Source: Flavobacteriaceae bacterium MAR_2010_72 (GTDB lineage Bacteria > Bacteroidota > Bacteroidia > Flavobacteriales > Flavobacteriaceae). From it: a stretch of 64,000 nucleotides of DNA. The position numbers and the translations under genes were made by a program. The notes under the pieces were generated by a model. It worked only from the letters and a program-made list of their open reading frames with translations, ran no database searches and was not told the DNA's origin. This document shows, in pieces, positions 37,857 through 45,232 of the stretch (positions are counted from its first letter, which is position 1; each line of letters starts with the position of its first letter). Location: the NCBI GenBank assembly GCA_003550275.1, contig QXCW01000002.1, positions 744,001-808,000 of the forward strand, written 5' to 3'.

Positions 37857-38942
37857 TTAGATTAAAGAGTTCTCTAAAATTGGATAGGTTATATAACCTT
37901 CTTCTCCTAGCGTATATAATGTGCTTTCATCAACTTCATTCAACTCTGCATCTAATTTAATACGTTCAATAAAATCTGGATTAGAAACAAATGGCATTGC
38001 AATTGAAACTAAATATCTGTTGTTTTTTGATAGAATTTTTTCTGCGCTAGCTAAATCATAACCATATCCACCATTGAAAATTACAATGCCTTTGAATTTT
38101 GACGCTAGTCCCTCTAAAAATTCTTCCGAAATTGCATTAGACATTCTTGCTAAATGTAGGTAAGCTATATCCATAGAATTTAATTGCTCTACTAAATAGT
38201 TGTAAGTCTTGTTTATGTCTTCATACACAGTCATATCGTTAAATTGACCTAAAGGAGAAATACGAATTGCCGTTTTTTCATTCCCTATGGCATTTACAAT
38301 CTTTTGAGTTAACTCGAGGACAAATCGGCATCTATTTTCTATAGATCCACCATATTCATCATTTCTGCGATTAGACCCTTTGTCAAGAAATTGATTAGGT
38401 AAATAGCCATTGGCGGCATGAATTTCAATACCATCGAAACCAGCTTTAATAGCATTTTGGGCTGCTCGCAAATATTCATTTTGAGTTTTCTCAATATCTT
38501 GTTTTGTCATTTCACGTGGAATAGCTTTGGCCTTCATTCCTTCAATTGTGAAAATTTCCCCAGCTGCTGGAATCGGTGAAGGCCCTACAACCTCACCACC
38601 TTTTGGCAAATTCAAAACGTGCGCAATTCGACCAGTATGCATGATTTGCAAGAAAATCTTACCTCCTTTGGCATGCACAGCATCTGATACCTTTCTCCAT
38701 CCTGCTGTTTGTTCATCAGAATATATAGCTGGAATATTGGGATAGCCTAATCCATTTTTAGATGGCGATACGCCTTCAGTAATAATTAGCCCAGTTTCTG
38801 CACGTAAAGCATAATAGGTTACCATGATGTCATTTGGCGTATTTCCAACAGCACGACACCTAGTCATAGGCGCCATGACCACGCGATTGCTTAGTTTTAA
38901 GGGTTTTGAGTTGAAGGCTGTAAGTAATTTAGAATTTTTCAT
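37857..38942 (-). CDS. Old Yellow Enzyme family alkene reductase
   Basis: This 361-residue FMN enzyme is of the NemA/xenobiotic-reductase type. It has RVVMAPMTRCRA with the FMN-binding N-terminus, LQIMHTGRIAH, and the substrate-binding pair in GFDGIEIHAANGYLPNQFL. The phosphate-binding site lies near FNGGYGYDLA. It reduces alpha,beta-unsaturated carbonyls, nitro-esters or quinones with NAD(P)H. It is divergent from a TetR-family gene with two operator candidates covering its promoter, so it is probably a TetR-repressed detoxification enzyme. Confidence 0.93.
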   Translation of the reverse strand: MKNSKLLTAFNSKPLKLSNRVVMAPMTRCRAVGNTPNDIMVTYYALRAETGLIITEGVSPSKNGLGYPNIPAIYSDEQTAGWRKVSDAVHAKGGKIFLQIMHTGRIAHVLNLPKGGEVVGPSPIPAAGEIFTIEGMKAKAIPREMTKQDIEKTQNEYLRAAQNAIKAGFDGIEIHAANGYLPNQFLDKGSNRRNDEYGGSIENRCRFVLELTQKIVNAIGNEKTAIRISPLGQFNDMTVYEDINKTYNYLVEQLNSMDIAYLHLARMSNAISEEFLEGLASKFKGIVIFNGGYGYDLASAEKILSKNNRYLVSIAMPFVSNPDFIERIKLDAELNEVDESTLYTLGEEGYITYPILENSLI

Positions 38943-38991
38943 TTCGTTTTTCTTAATTAAATTGACACAATACGTTTGTTGATAGTCTTAA

Positions 38992-39005
38992 ACCGACTAG
39001 ACGGT
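38992..39005. promoter_or_regulatory. TetR operator candidate O1 at the alkene-reductase start site
   Basis: ACCGACTAGACGGT is a near-perfect palindrome (CTAG centre). It lies directly downstream of the minus-strand -7 element TATTTTTG (39007-39014), covering the expected start site. The same layout recurs exactly 40 bp away at 39032. Confidence 0.65.
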
Positions 39006-39006
39006 A

Positions 39007-39036
39007 CAAAAATAAAAAATAATTTAATTATACCAA
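39007..39036 (-). promoter_or_regulatory. Promoter of the alkene-reductase gene
   Basis: On the minus strand TTG (39034-39036) and the -7 element TATTTTTG (39007-39014) are separated by 19 nt, matching the Bacteroidota consensus. Operator candidates O1 and O2 cover its start site and -33 element. Confidence 0.65.
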
Positions 39037-39045
39037 CTAGTTTGT
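39032..39045. promoter_or_regulatory. TetR operator candidate O2 between the divergent genes
   Basis: ACCAACTAGTTTGT shares the ACC-ACTAG core with O1. It overlaps the -33 element of the alkene-reductase promoter and lies 22 nt before the tetR-family ATG, so it could also serve self-repression. Confidence 0.6.
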
Positions 39046-39066
39046 AATATTTTTTATATTTACTGT

Positions 39067-39678
39067 ATGGCAAGAGATGGAAAACTTACTAGAGATAAAA
39101 TTTTACTCGAGTCGAAAGCCCTGATATTTAAGCATGGTTTTTCGGGTACGAGTATCGATCAAATATTAGATAAAACAGGCATTACAAAAGGTGCGTTTTT
39201 TTATCATTTCAAGACTAAGAATGCGTTAGCTATGGCATTAATTGAAGAGTTTGCCAAAGCAGATATGGTCAAATTGAACGAAGCATTAGAGAGAACGGAA
39301 TCGCTAAAGGGCAATTCACTGAATCGCCTTTTACAATATATTCAAGAGTTCATTGATGCGGAAACGGGTCAAAATGAACCTCCTGGATGTCTTTATGCAT
39401 CCTATCTATATGAACCACAACAATTTGAACCCGAAGTAATGGACCATATCTCGGAAGCGATTTTGGTTTGGAGAACTGTTATCGGAAATTTAATCGAGGA
39501 GGTTCTTAAAGATTACAATTCCAAATACCCTACTGATGTTGAATCATTGGCAGATCACGTAACCGTTATATTTGAAGGAGCATTTATAGTGTCAAGAGCA
39601 TTAAATGACCCAAATATTGCAGCCAAGCAGTTACAACATCTTAAAAATTATGTAGCATTGCTTTTTGAGAAAAAGTAA
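39067..39678 (+). CDS. TetR/AcrR-family transcriptional repressor
   Basis: This 203-residue regulator has an N-terminal TetR helix-turn-helix (ILLESKALIFKHGFSGTSID, then ITKGAFFYHFKTKNALAMAL) and a C-terminal ligand-binding helical domain. Its layout resembles NemR/AcrR-type regulators that control alkene reductases. A cysteine near residue 115 (EPPGCLYASYL) could sense electrophiles; this is inference. It is divergent from the alkene reductase with two operators in the 124-nt gap. A TATATTTA box at 39055-39062 would make its transcript nearly leaderless. Confidence 0.92.
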   Translation: MARDGKLTRDKILLESKALIFKHGFSGTSIDQILDKTGITKGAFFYHFKTKNALAMALIEEFAKADMVKLNEALERTESLKGNSLNRLLQYIQEFIDAETGQNEPPGCLYASYLYEPQQFEPEVMDHISEAILVWRTVIGNLIEEVLKDYNSKYPTDVESLADHVTVIFEGAFIVSRALNDPNIAAKQLQHLKNYVALLFEKK

Positions 39679-39758
39679 ATTTTAATACTAAATTTTTTAA
39701 AATACCCAATTATGTACATCCTACAAATTTGGATGGCGGTAGTTTGATTAGGGTGACT

Positions 39759-39911
39759 TTATTTTAATTCTGATTTCCAATTAAATAATGTTGCTGTTGC
39801 TTCGACCTTAATGAAGTTGTTTTTTTCGATAACTTTAAAAGACGCTGTATTCGTTTTGTCGGTTGAAGCAACAATAGATTTAAGGATATGAGGAATTATT
39901 AAAATTGTCAT
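39759..39911 (-). pseudogene. C-terminal fragment of a GNAT acetyltransferase
   Basis: A 50-residue frame ends in VASTDKTNTASFKVIEKNNF followed by IKVEATATLFNWKSELK. This is the typical last part of a GNAT N-acetyltransferase (asparagine-rich motif and EK-x-GF turn). The acetyl-CoA-binding core is missing. It is a gene remnant in a non-coding gap of about 280 nt, together with a truncated beta-barrel gene next to it. The rest of that gap shows nothing. Confidence 0.6.
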
Positions 39912-39958
39912 CCTATTTTAGGATTCAAATAATTGAAAAACAGATTGGATTCTTTATT

Positions 39959-40123
39959 TTAAAGTCCAAAATGGTATCCAAGAATATACTTTTCTCCATT
40001 TAAATCAGTTTTTAATGTGGACATGTTAACCTTTACTTTTACACCCCAATTTATTTCTTGGGCCGAAACCAATTTACAAGCCAATAATATAATGCTTGTA
40101 AGTACTAAAATTCTAATTTTCAT
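39959..40123 (-). pseudogene. Truncated outer-membrane beta-barrel (porin-family) gene
   Basis: The frame encodes MKIRILVLTSIILLACKLVS, a signal peptide ending in AQ. It is followed by the first strand of a PorT/OmpW-like barrel (INWGVKVKVNMSTLKTD) and stops at residue 54, where the family normally runs to about 200. The gene still has a full promoter (-7 at 40178-40185), a LytTR site upstream and the AATCAAAAAACGAACA leader just before its ATG. It is therefore a decayed member of a regulated group. An in-frame extension to the TTG/ATG at 40180 is less likely. Confidence 0.65.
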
Positions 40124-40125
40124 AA

Positions 40126-40141
40126 TGTTCGTTTTTTGATT
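40126..40141 (-). promoter_or_regulatory. Conserved leader copy A (AATCAAAAAACGAACA)
   Basis: This 16-nt leader, read on the minus strand, precedes the ATG at 40123 by two bases. Identical copies lie at 43566-43581 and 43739-43754. Confidence 0.6.
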
Positions 40142-40177
40142 AATGATGATGTTTACTAGAGATAATTTTATTATAAA

Positions 40178-40185
40178 CAAATATA
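40178..40185 (-). promoter_or_regulatory. -7 element of the truncated barrel gene
   Basis: TATATTTG on the minus strand is a perfect -7 element. The LytTR repeat at 40220-40249 lies 34 nt upstream. Confidence 0.6.
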
Positions 40186-40219
40186 TTTTAGTTTTTAACG
40201 AAGACTAGTTTAGAATGTA

Positions 40220-40249
40220 ATGAAAGTGTAAAATATTGATATGAAAGTG
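40220..40249 (-). promoter_or_regulatory. LytTR-type direct repeat, site A
   Basis: Two identical 9-mers ATGAAAGTG (40220-40228 and 40241-40249) are separated by exactly 12 nt (21-bp period), the classic LytTR arrangement. Relative to the downstream minus-strand gene they read CACTTTCAT twice, the same orientation as sites B and C. Confidence 0.7.
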
Positions 40250-40310
40250 ATTAAATGAAGAATTCAATTAAATAAGGATAAACTGATAAAGGTTTGTATG
40301 AAAACAACCC

Positions 40311-41060
40311 TTAACGATTGAGCCACTTTTTGAACTCACCTGACTTGTCGATGCTTACAATAACATCAAATCCGGCAGGAGGATTTAATTCCAACTTTAC
40401 GCGACTTTTAGACCAGATAATCATTTGATTAATACTATAGAAATTGACAATGATTTGCCTATTAATACGATAAAACAAATCGGGATCTAATTTATTGTCC
40501 AGATTTTCTAACGATTGGTCAAGAAGATAACGTTCATTGGTTTTTGTAACAAGCTTTACGTAACGCCCTTCAGACAAGAAATAGGCAACTTGATCCACCA
40601 AGATACTTTTTATTTTCTGTCCACTAACAACCATAAACCGTTCTTGATAGTTTTCCTTTTGTTGAAGTGTTTCCATTAGTTTTTGAAAATCGAATGGCAC
40701 TGATTCAGAGATTCTAGATTGTAACTTAGTAATAGCAGCTTCTAATTCTTCCTCGTCTATTGGCTTTAAGAGATAATCAATACTGTTTAATTTAAATGCT
40801 TTTATAGCATATTCGTTATAAGCTGTTGTAAAAATAATAGGCGTTGTAATTTGAAGCTTTTCAAAAATTGAGAAGCTCAAGTCATCTCCCAGATGAATGT
40901 CGAGAAAAATAATGTCGACCGTATGTTGTGAAAGCCATTGGATAGCATCTTTTACATTATCAATAATTTTTACAACTTCAATATTTAAATTACGGTTTTG
41001 AAGGAGAGAGTTCAAATAGTCTGATGCTAATTTTTCGTCTTCAATAATTACGGCTTTCAT
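40311..41060 (-). CDS. LytTR-family response regulator
   Basis: This 249-residue protein has an N-terminal receiver domain (phospho-acceptor D54 in IIFLDIHLGDD, acidic pair near residues 7-8) and a C-terminal LytTR DNA-binding domain (KIKSILVDQVAYFLSEGRYV, DLFYRINRQIIVNFYSINQM). LytTR proteins bind pairs of 9-bp direct repeats 21 bp apart. Three such pairs are seen close by (40220, 42914, 43458). The gene follows its histidine kinase with a 2-nt gap. Confidence 0.94.
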   Translation of the reverse strand: MKAVIIEDEKLASDYLNSLLQNRNLNIEVVKIIDNVKDAIQWLSQHTVDIIFLDIHLGDDLSFSIFEKLQITTPIIFTTAYNEYAIKAFKLNSIDYLLKPIDEEELEAAITKLQSRISESVPFDFQKLMETLQQKENYQERFMVVSGQKIKSILVDQVAYFLSEGRYVKLVTKTNERYLLDQSLENLDNKLDPDLFYRINRQIIVNFYSINQMIIWSKSRVKLELNPPAGFDVIVSIDKSGEFKKWLNR

Positions 41061-41062
41061 GA

Positions 41063-42802
41063 TTATTCTTTAATTAAAGGAAGTTTAACATAGAAAAGAT
41101 TGTTTTTAATTTCGAATGAGGGCTCTAATTCCGAAATGTATTGATAGCGTGAGGTTATGTTTTTTACGCCTGTTTTCGTCGAATCTTCTGTAACTTGTCT
41201 GGGTTGGAGATTGTTTGTTACAATTAAAAAATCTTGTGTTGCTTTAATTTTAATGTACAGTGGCGATTCTGATGTAATGGTATTATGTTTAATGGCATTT
41301 TCTATAACCATCTGCAATGAAAAGGGTGGTAAATAGTGATTTAAAAAATCAGAATCTATATTTATTTTGATGTTTAAATTAGAATCAAATCGCATTCGTT
41401 GAAGGTATAAGTAAGAATTCACATGGTCCAATTCTTCTTTTAGGGTAATGATGTTTTTTGCCTTCAATTCTAAAGTGCTTCTAAAAATTTTTGAAAACTC
41501 TTTTGTAAACTTTAAAGCTTTCTCCTTATCGGTTTTTATAAGTGAGGTAAGTGCATTCAACGAATTGAACAAAAAATGTGGACTTACCTGGGTTTTCAGT
41601 GTTTCAAATTGCACCAAAACATTTTCGCCTTCCAAAAGCTGGTTGCGTTCGGCCAATTGTATTTTTTCTAAGCGTAATAGTTCATTTGATTTTTTATTTC
41701 CTTTATAGTTTTGGTATAATACCACAATACCTGCAAAACATAATATGGTCACCAAAATGAGGATCAAAGCCCAGAATTTATTTTTCTCGACTTGAGCTGT
41801 GGCCAAATCTTTTTGGGTTTTTAATAGTTGAATTTCACTAGTTTTTAATTCGCTTTGAAATTTTTCTTCAATTTCATTATTCGATTTTACGATTTCCAAG
41901 GAGTAAAAGGAGTCTCTTAACGTAGTCAACTTTTCGTGTTGTTCTAAAGCCGCCCGATAGTTACCTTTGGCTTTATACCAATTCACTAAATGTTTATAAT
42001 AGATTTCTAAATAATAGGGGGAATTGAATTCGTGAGCAGCCTTACCACCAATATCGAGATATTTTTTTGAAAGTAGGAGCTGATTTTGATCCAAATAAAG
42101 CTCGCCAAGTGAGAGTGCCAATCCTGACAAAACATAGTCTGAATTTCCATTTCTTTGATAATCCAATCCCTTAATGTAATAAGACTCTGCCAAATCTCTA
42201 TTATTTAATTTATGGTGTGCAATGGCTATTCCATGATACATTAAGGCCATCGCATCGGGATTATCACTTTTTCGGTAATGAATCAATGCTTTTTCATAGT
42301 AATCAATACCTTCATTAAATTCACCTAACTCTGTACTGGCAGTGCCTAAATTGGCATAAATACTAATTAAAAGCTTGCGATTTTCTTTATCTGTCATTGC
42401 CAAAGTCTGTAATAAATAGTCTTTGGCCTTTTGATAATTATGTAAATGGATTTGCGAAAAGGAAATATTAAGCAGTGCAATAGCTTTTCCGGTGAGATCA
42501 TTTATAGAGTCAAACAATTTGTAAGCCTCCATTTGATGCTCTAATGCCTCCTTATTCTTTCCTAAAAAAGAAAAGGCTGTTCCTTTGGATAGGGTCAAGG
42601 AAGCATACAATTTAGTGTCATTTTTTTGCTTGGCAAGAGCTAAAAGAGAATCCGATTGCTTAATAACAAGTTCAGGATTAGTGGCACTTTTCCTCATAAA
42701 TATACCTAAACTGTCCTGGTAGCTGGAAGCTTTAACAATTTGCGCTATTGCCGAAGCTCCGAAAGCGAAAAACAAAACAAATAAAGTAGTTCTAAACCAC
42801 AT
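41063..42802 (-). CDS. TPR-containing LytS-type sensor histidine kinase
   Basis: This 579-residue kinase has a signal/anchor at the N-terminus and about seven TPR units (for example NLGTASTELGEFNEGIDYYE and YHGIAIAHHKLNNRDLAESY) in the periplasm. A coiled coil, one transmembrane helix (about residues 340-362) and a LytS-type kinase core follow. The core has LKTQVSPHFLFNSLNALTSL with the phospho-accepting His, then an N-box region near VIENAIKHN. The TPR sensor suggests it senses a protein or peptide partner. The kinase and regulator form one operon. Confidence 0.92.
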   Translation of the reverse strand: MWFRTTLFVLFFAFGASAIAQIVKASSYQDSLGIFMRKSATNPELVIKQSDSLLALAKQKNDTKLYASLTLSKGTAFSFLGKNKEALEHQMEAYKLFDSINDLTGKAIALLNISFSQIHLHNYQKAKDYLLQTLAMTDKENRKLLISIYANLGTASTELGEFNEGIDYYEKALIHYRKSDNPDAMALMYHGIAIAHHKLNNRDLAESYYIKGLDYQRNGNSDYVLSGLALSLGELYLDQNQLLLSKKYLDIGGKAAHEFNSPYYLEIYYKHLVNWYKAKGNYRAALEQHEKLTTLRDSFYSLEIVKSNNEIEEKFQSELKTSEIQLLKTQKDLATAQVEKNKFWALILILVTILCFAGIVVLYQNYKGNKKSNELLRLEKIQLAERNQLLEGENVLVQFETLKTQVSPHFLFNSLNALTSLIKTDKEKALKFTKEFSKIFRSTLELKAKNIITLKEELDHVNSYLYLQRMRFDSNLNIKINIDSDFLNHYLPPFSLQMVIENAIKHNTITSESPLYIKIKATQDFLIVTNNLQPRQVTEDSTKTGVKNITSRYQYISELEPSFEIKNNLFYVKLPLIKE

Positions 42803-42913
42803 AAAATTATTGGAGATTTGTGTTCATTTAATCGAATAAAAGTATAGTGAAAGTATCGATTTTTTTTAAATTTTTGTAATGAAAGTGAATTATTATGTAA
42901 TAAACCCTATGAT

Positions 42914-42943
42914 GATTTTCAATACAATTTAATTCACTTTCAT
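42914..42943 (+). promoter_or_regulatory. LytTR-type direct repeat, site B
   Basis: GATTTTCAA (42914-42922) and CACTTTCAT (42935-42943) are 21 bp apart. The second equals the site-A 9-mer in the same orientation toward the gene, and the first matches it at 6 of 9 positions. A perfect -7 box TAGTTTTG (42977-42984) lies 33 nt downstream. Confidence 0.6.
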
Positions 42944-42976
42944 TGCATCTTAATCGTATATCCTTGGAGTGATAAA

Positions 42977-42984
42977 TAGTTTTG
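42977..42984 (+). promoter_or_regulatory. -7 element of the small lipoprotein gene at 43007
   Basis: TAGTTTTG fits TAnnTTTG, 22 nt before the ATG at 43007. No -33 element is seen, as expected for an activator-dependent promoter. Confidence 0.55.
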
Positions 42985-43006
42985 CAGAATCATCAATAGT
43001 GCTAAC

Positions 43007-43426
43007 ATGAAAACATATCACGCTTTCGCTTTGGGCCTTATTCTAATCATGGTATTTTATTGTAATCAAAAACCAATTGACTACTATTTTGTAGAAAGAC
43101 AATCAGAGGCTATCCAAACTTACAGACAACAGGCCTATTACGAATATAGCTCCCGTTTTAATGATTCAATATGGAAAGTACTTCAAAGCTTTGATAACAA
43201 CCTCCTTAATGATGCTGCTTTTGAAACCATTAAAAATTTAAATTATAAAGTAATACAAGAGAAGCACTCGACAGGATGTTACATAATACCTTGGAGGCAT
43301 AACAAGAATATACTTCAGTATAATGACATCATCATGTTGGAATGGAATCCTAATTTTGGGGTGATTTTTAGGGTATTTACTAAGTCAGAACATATTAAAG
43401 AATTACTTCCATTCCAATCTTATTAA
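43007..43426 (+). CDS. Small probable lipoprotein of unknown function
   Basis: This 139-residue protein has a signal of the form HAFALGLILIMVFYC with a lipobox-like end (VFYC, Cys near residue 19). It then reads NQKPIDYYFVERQSEAIQTY and a compact domain rich in aromatic residues. I do not recognise a family. Its promoter carries a LytTR site and a perfect -7 element, so the adjacent kinase/regulator pair probably controls it. It is divergent from the kinase operon. Confidence 0.7.
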   Translation: MKTYHAFALGLILIMVFYCNQKPIDYYFVERQSEAIQTYRQQAYYEYSSRFNDSIWKVLQSFDNNLLNDAAFETIKNLNYKVIQEKHSTGCYIIPWRHNKNILQYNDIIMLEWNPNFGVIFRVFTKSEHIKELLPFQSY

Positions 43427-43457
43427 ATGTGCAATTAACGTATAATCAAGCTTTATA

Positions 43458-43487
43458 GCCATTCATTTCAGGTTTTTTCGCTTTCAT
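43458..43487 (+). promoter_or_regulatory. LytTR-type direct repeat, site C
   Basis: GCCATTCAT (43458-43466) and CGCTTTCAT (43479-43487) are 21 bp apart and point toward the right. A perfect -7 element TACATTTG (43521-43528) lies 33 nt downstream, exactly as at site B. Confidence 0.55.
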
Positions 43488-43520
43488 GACATTTCTAGAT
43501 AATAACCGTTGATGAGATGA

Positions 43521-43623
43521 TACATTTGTGTTGCAATAGTAAAATATCCATGCATTACAATCAAAAATCAAAAAACGAACAATCAGTTTGAGAACCCATT
43601 AGCTCATATTGAGCTAATGGTTT
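43521..43623 (+). ncRNA. Short transcript unit: promoter, conserved leader and hairpin without a gene
   Basis: A perfect -7 element (TACATTTG, 43521-43528) predicts a transcript from about 43535. It contains leader copy B (43566-43581) and then, where a start codon is expected, AATCAGTTTGAGAAC instead of ATG. It ends in a hairpin with perfect 11-bp arms CCATTAGCTCA / TGAGCTAATGG (43596-43606 and 43610-43620). It could be a roughly 90-nt small RNA, an attenuator for the gene at 43757, or a scar of a deleted gene. The T-run is weak. The remaining sequence to 43756 shows only the palindrome at 43651 and leader copy C. Confidence 0.45.
43566..43581 (+). promoter_or_regulatory. Conserved leader copy B (AATCAAAAAACGAACA)
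   Basis: Identical to the leaders at 40126 and 43739 but not followed by a start codon. Confidence 0.55.
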
Positions 43624-43650
43624 ATCATGTTTAGACTTAAAAATATATTC

Positions 43651-43664
43651 TTAATCTAGATTAA
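43651..43664. promoter_or_regulatory. Perfect palindrome TTAATCTAGATTAA upstream of the DUF5689 lipoprotein gene
   Basis: A 14-bp perfect palindrome overlaps a weak -7-like box AATATTTG (43663-43670). It could be an operator for a second start of the gene at 43757. Confidence 0.4.
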
Positions 43665-43738
43665 TATTTGCAAATTATTTTTAACGAAATGTAACAAATA
43701 ATTACAAAAACAGTCTTAATCAAACATCAAAAATTAAA

Positions 43739-43754
43739 AATCAAAAAACGAACA
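43739..43754 (+). promoter_or_regulatory. Conserved leader copy C (AATCAAAAAACGAACA)
   Basis: Two bases before the ATG at 43757. Identity to copy A extends through TT and the first ATGAAA, so leader and translation start are shared between two unrelated genes. Confidence 0.6.
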
Positions 43755-43756
43755 TT

Positions 43757-45172
43757 ATGAAATCATTTATTTTAAATCGATTACTTTTTTATTTCCTAAT
43801 TGGAACACTAATTTTCAACTGTAGTCTAGACGAAGAACCAAATCAAGGAGGTAGCACCAATTCTGCCGTTGTGTCTTTTACACAACAAAATTTTTCAGTT
43901 TTGGCAGACATGGAGACCATTATCATTCCATTAAAGCTTGAACCTAAAGCTTATAATAACGGCTTTGTGACTATAGAACTATCAGGTGAAGCTACCTATG
44001 GTACAGATTACACAACAGTTCCTGCCGCTGTCAATGGTAAAATAGTTATTGAGCAACTAGCCAACACGCAGATAACTAATTTAACAATTTCTAAAGTTAA
44101 TATGAATTTTAACGCTGAAAAAACCTTGAATTTGAAATTGAAAGATCCAACCACTGGTTTTTCAATTGGTACATTAAACACCACGATTGTCACATTCAAA
44201 ATGGCCGACCAAATTACAAACACATTAAATTTTAATGGTGTAGCTTCATCAATTTCAGAGGGCAGCAATGAGGGCTTAACTATAGAATTGAAAGCTACCA
44301 ATTCGCTCACTAATGGCGGTTCAGCTTATGTTAAACTTCAATATCCTGAAGGTAAAGTTTATGGTACTAACTTCTACACCGTTCCAGCTGCGATTATGAA
44401 TGAAATAGCACTTAATTTTAATCAAAATTCACAAAGTATGAGTTTCAAAATCATCCCAGTGGACGACAATTGGGCTTTAGATAATTACAACGTTGTATTT
44501 GAAATTATTACAGCTGGAAATATGGTCATAGGTGAAAATAAAGTATATACCGCTACTATTTTGGATAATGACCACACCACTGAAACCATAAACACCATTG
44601 CACAATTGAGGTCAAAATTTAATCAGCATCAAGGCGATTGGTATTTGCCTACAGATTATTTTATTGAAGGTGTTATAACCTCCAATGGCAATACATTGGA
44701 TAACAAAACGGTGTATATCCAAGATGCTACAGGTGGTATTTTAATACGTTTTATGATGCCAAATATTTTCAATTTAGGGGATAAGATTAGACTCAACCTA
44801 GTCAATGGATCAGGAATCACTATTAACTATCAAAAGGGTATAGATCAAGTCAGTATCAGTGGTTATGCCAAGTATGCTGAAAATGTAATTGTACAAGCCG
44901 AAGTTATCACAATACCACAATTGCTATCAGGTGATTTTGAAGGAAAGCGCGTTAAGATAGAAAATGTACACTTTGTAAATGCTGATAATGTTAGAACGTT
45001 TTTAGGAAGTCATACCATAAAACATGATAATGACGTTGCAGCAGTAGCGACCTATGAGTCGGCTGCCTTTAGCAATACAGTATTACCTCAAGGAACACTA
45101 TCCGTTACAGGAATTGTAGGAGATTGGGGCCGTGTGATGCCTCAAAAATATTCGCACGACATCACTAACTAG
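43757..45172 (+). CDS. Surface lipoprotein with Calx-beta-like repeats and DUF5689 domain
   Basis: This 471-residue lipoprotein (lipobox LIFNC, Cys near residue 22) has a short linker and two Calx-beta-like domains. Each has a YGTDYTTVPAAV / YGTNFYTVPAAI turn, in about residues 30-140 and 145-265. From residue 275 a DUF5689 OB-like domain follows (YFIEGVITSNGNTLDNKTVY, GGILIRFMMPN). DUF5689 is widespread in Bacteroidota lipoproteins, often with calcium- or ligand-binding modules. Leader copy C and the nearby LytTR site C suggest control by the neighbouring two-component system. Confidence 0.85.
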   Translation: MKSFILNRLLFYFLIGTLIFNCSLDEEPNQGGSTNSAVVSFTQQNFSVLADMETIIIPLKLEPKAYNNGFVTIELSGEATYGTDYTTVPAAVNGKIVIEQLANTQITNLTISKVNMNFNAEKTLNLKLKDPTTGFSIGTLNTTIVTFKMADQITNTLNFNGVASSISEGSNEGLTIELKATNSLTNGGSAYVKLQYPEGKVYGTNFYTVPAAIMNEIALNFNQNSQSMSFKIIPVDDNWALDNYNVVFEIITAGNMVIGENKVYTATILDNDHTTETINTIAQLRSKFNQHQGDWYLPTDYFIEGVITSNGNTLDNKTVYIQDATGGILIRFMMPNIFNLGDKIRLNLVNGSGITINYQKGIDQVSISGYAKYAENVIVQAEVITIPQLLSGDFEGKRVKIENVHFVNADNVRTFLGSHTIKHDNDVAAVATYESAAFSNTVLPQGTLSVTGIVGDWGRVMPQKYSHDITN

Positions 45173-45232
45173 TATAAATTCACCCAAGAACAGATAGGTA
45201 TAAGAATTTGTTATTGTTAGATCATAATAGAT

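Noticed and set aside
42836-42887. Extra LytTR site upstream of the histidine-kinase gene (ATGAAAGTG at 42879)
   Set aside because: The partner 9-mers lie 11 or 32 bp away rather than 21 bp, so the spacing does not fit.
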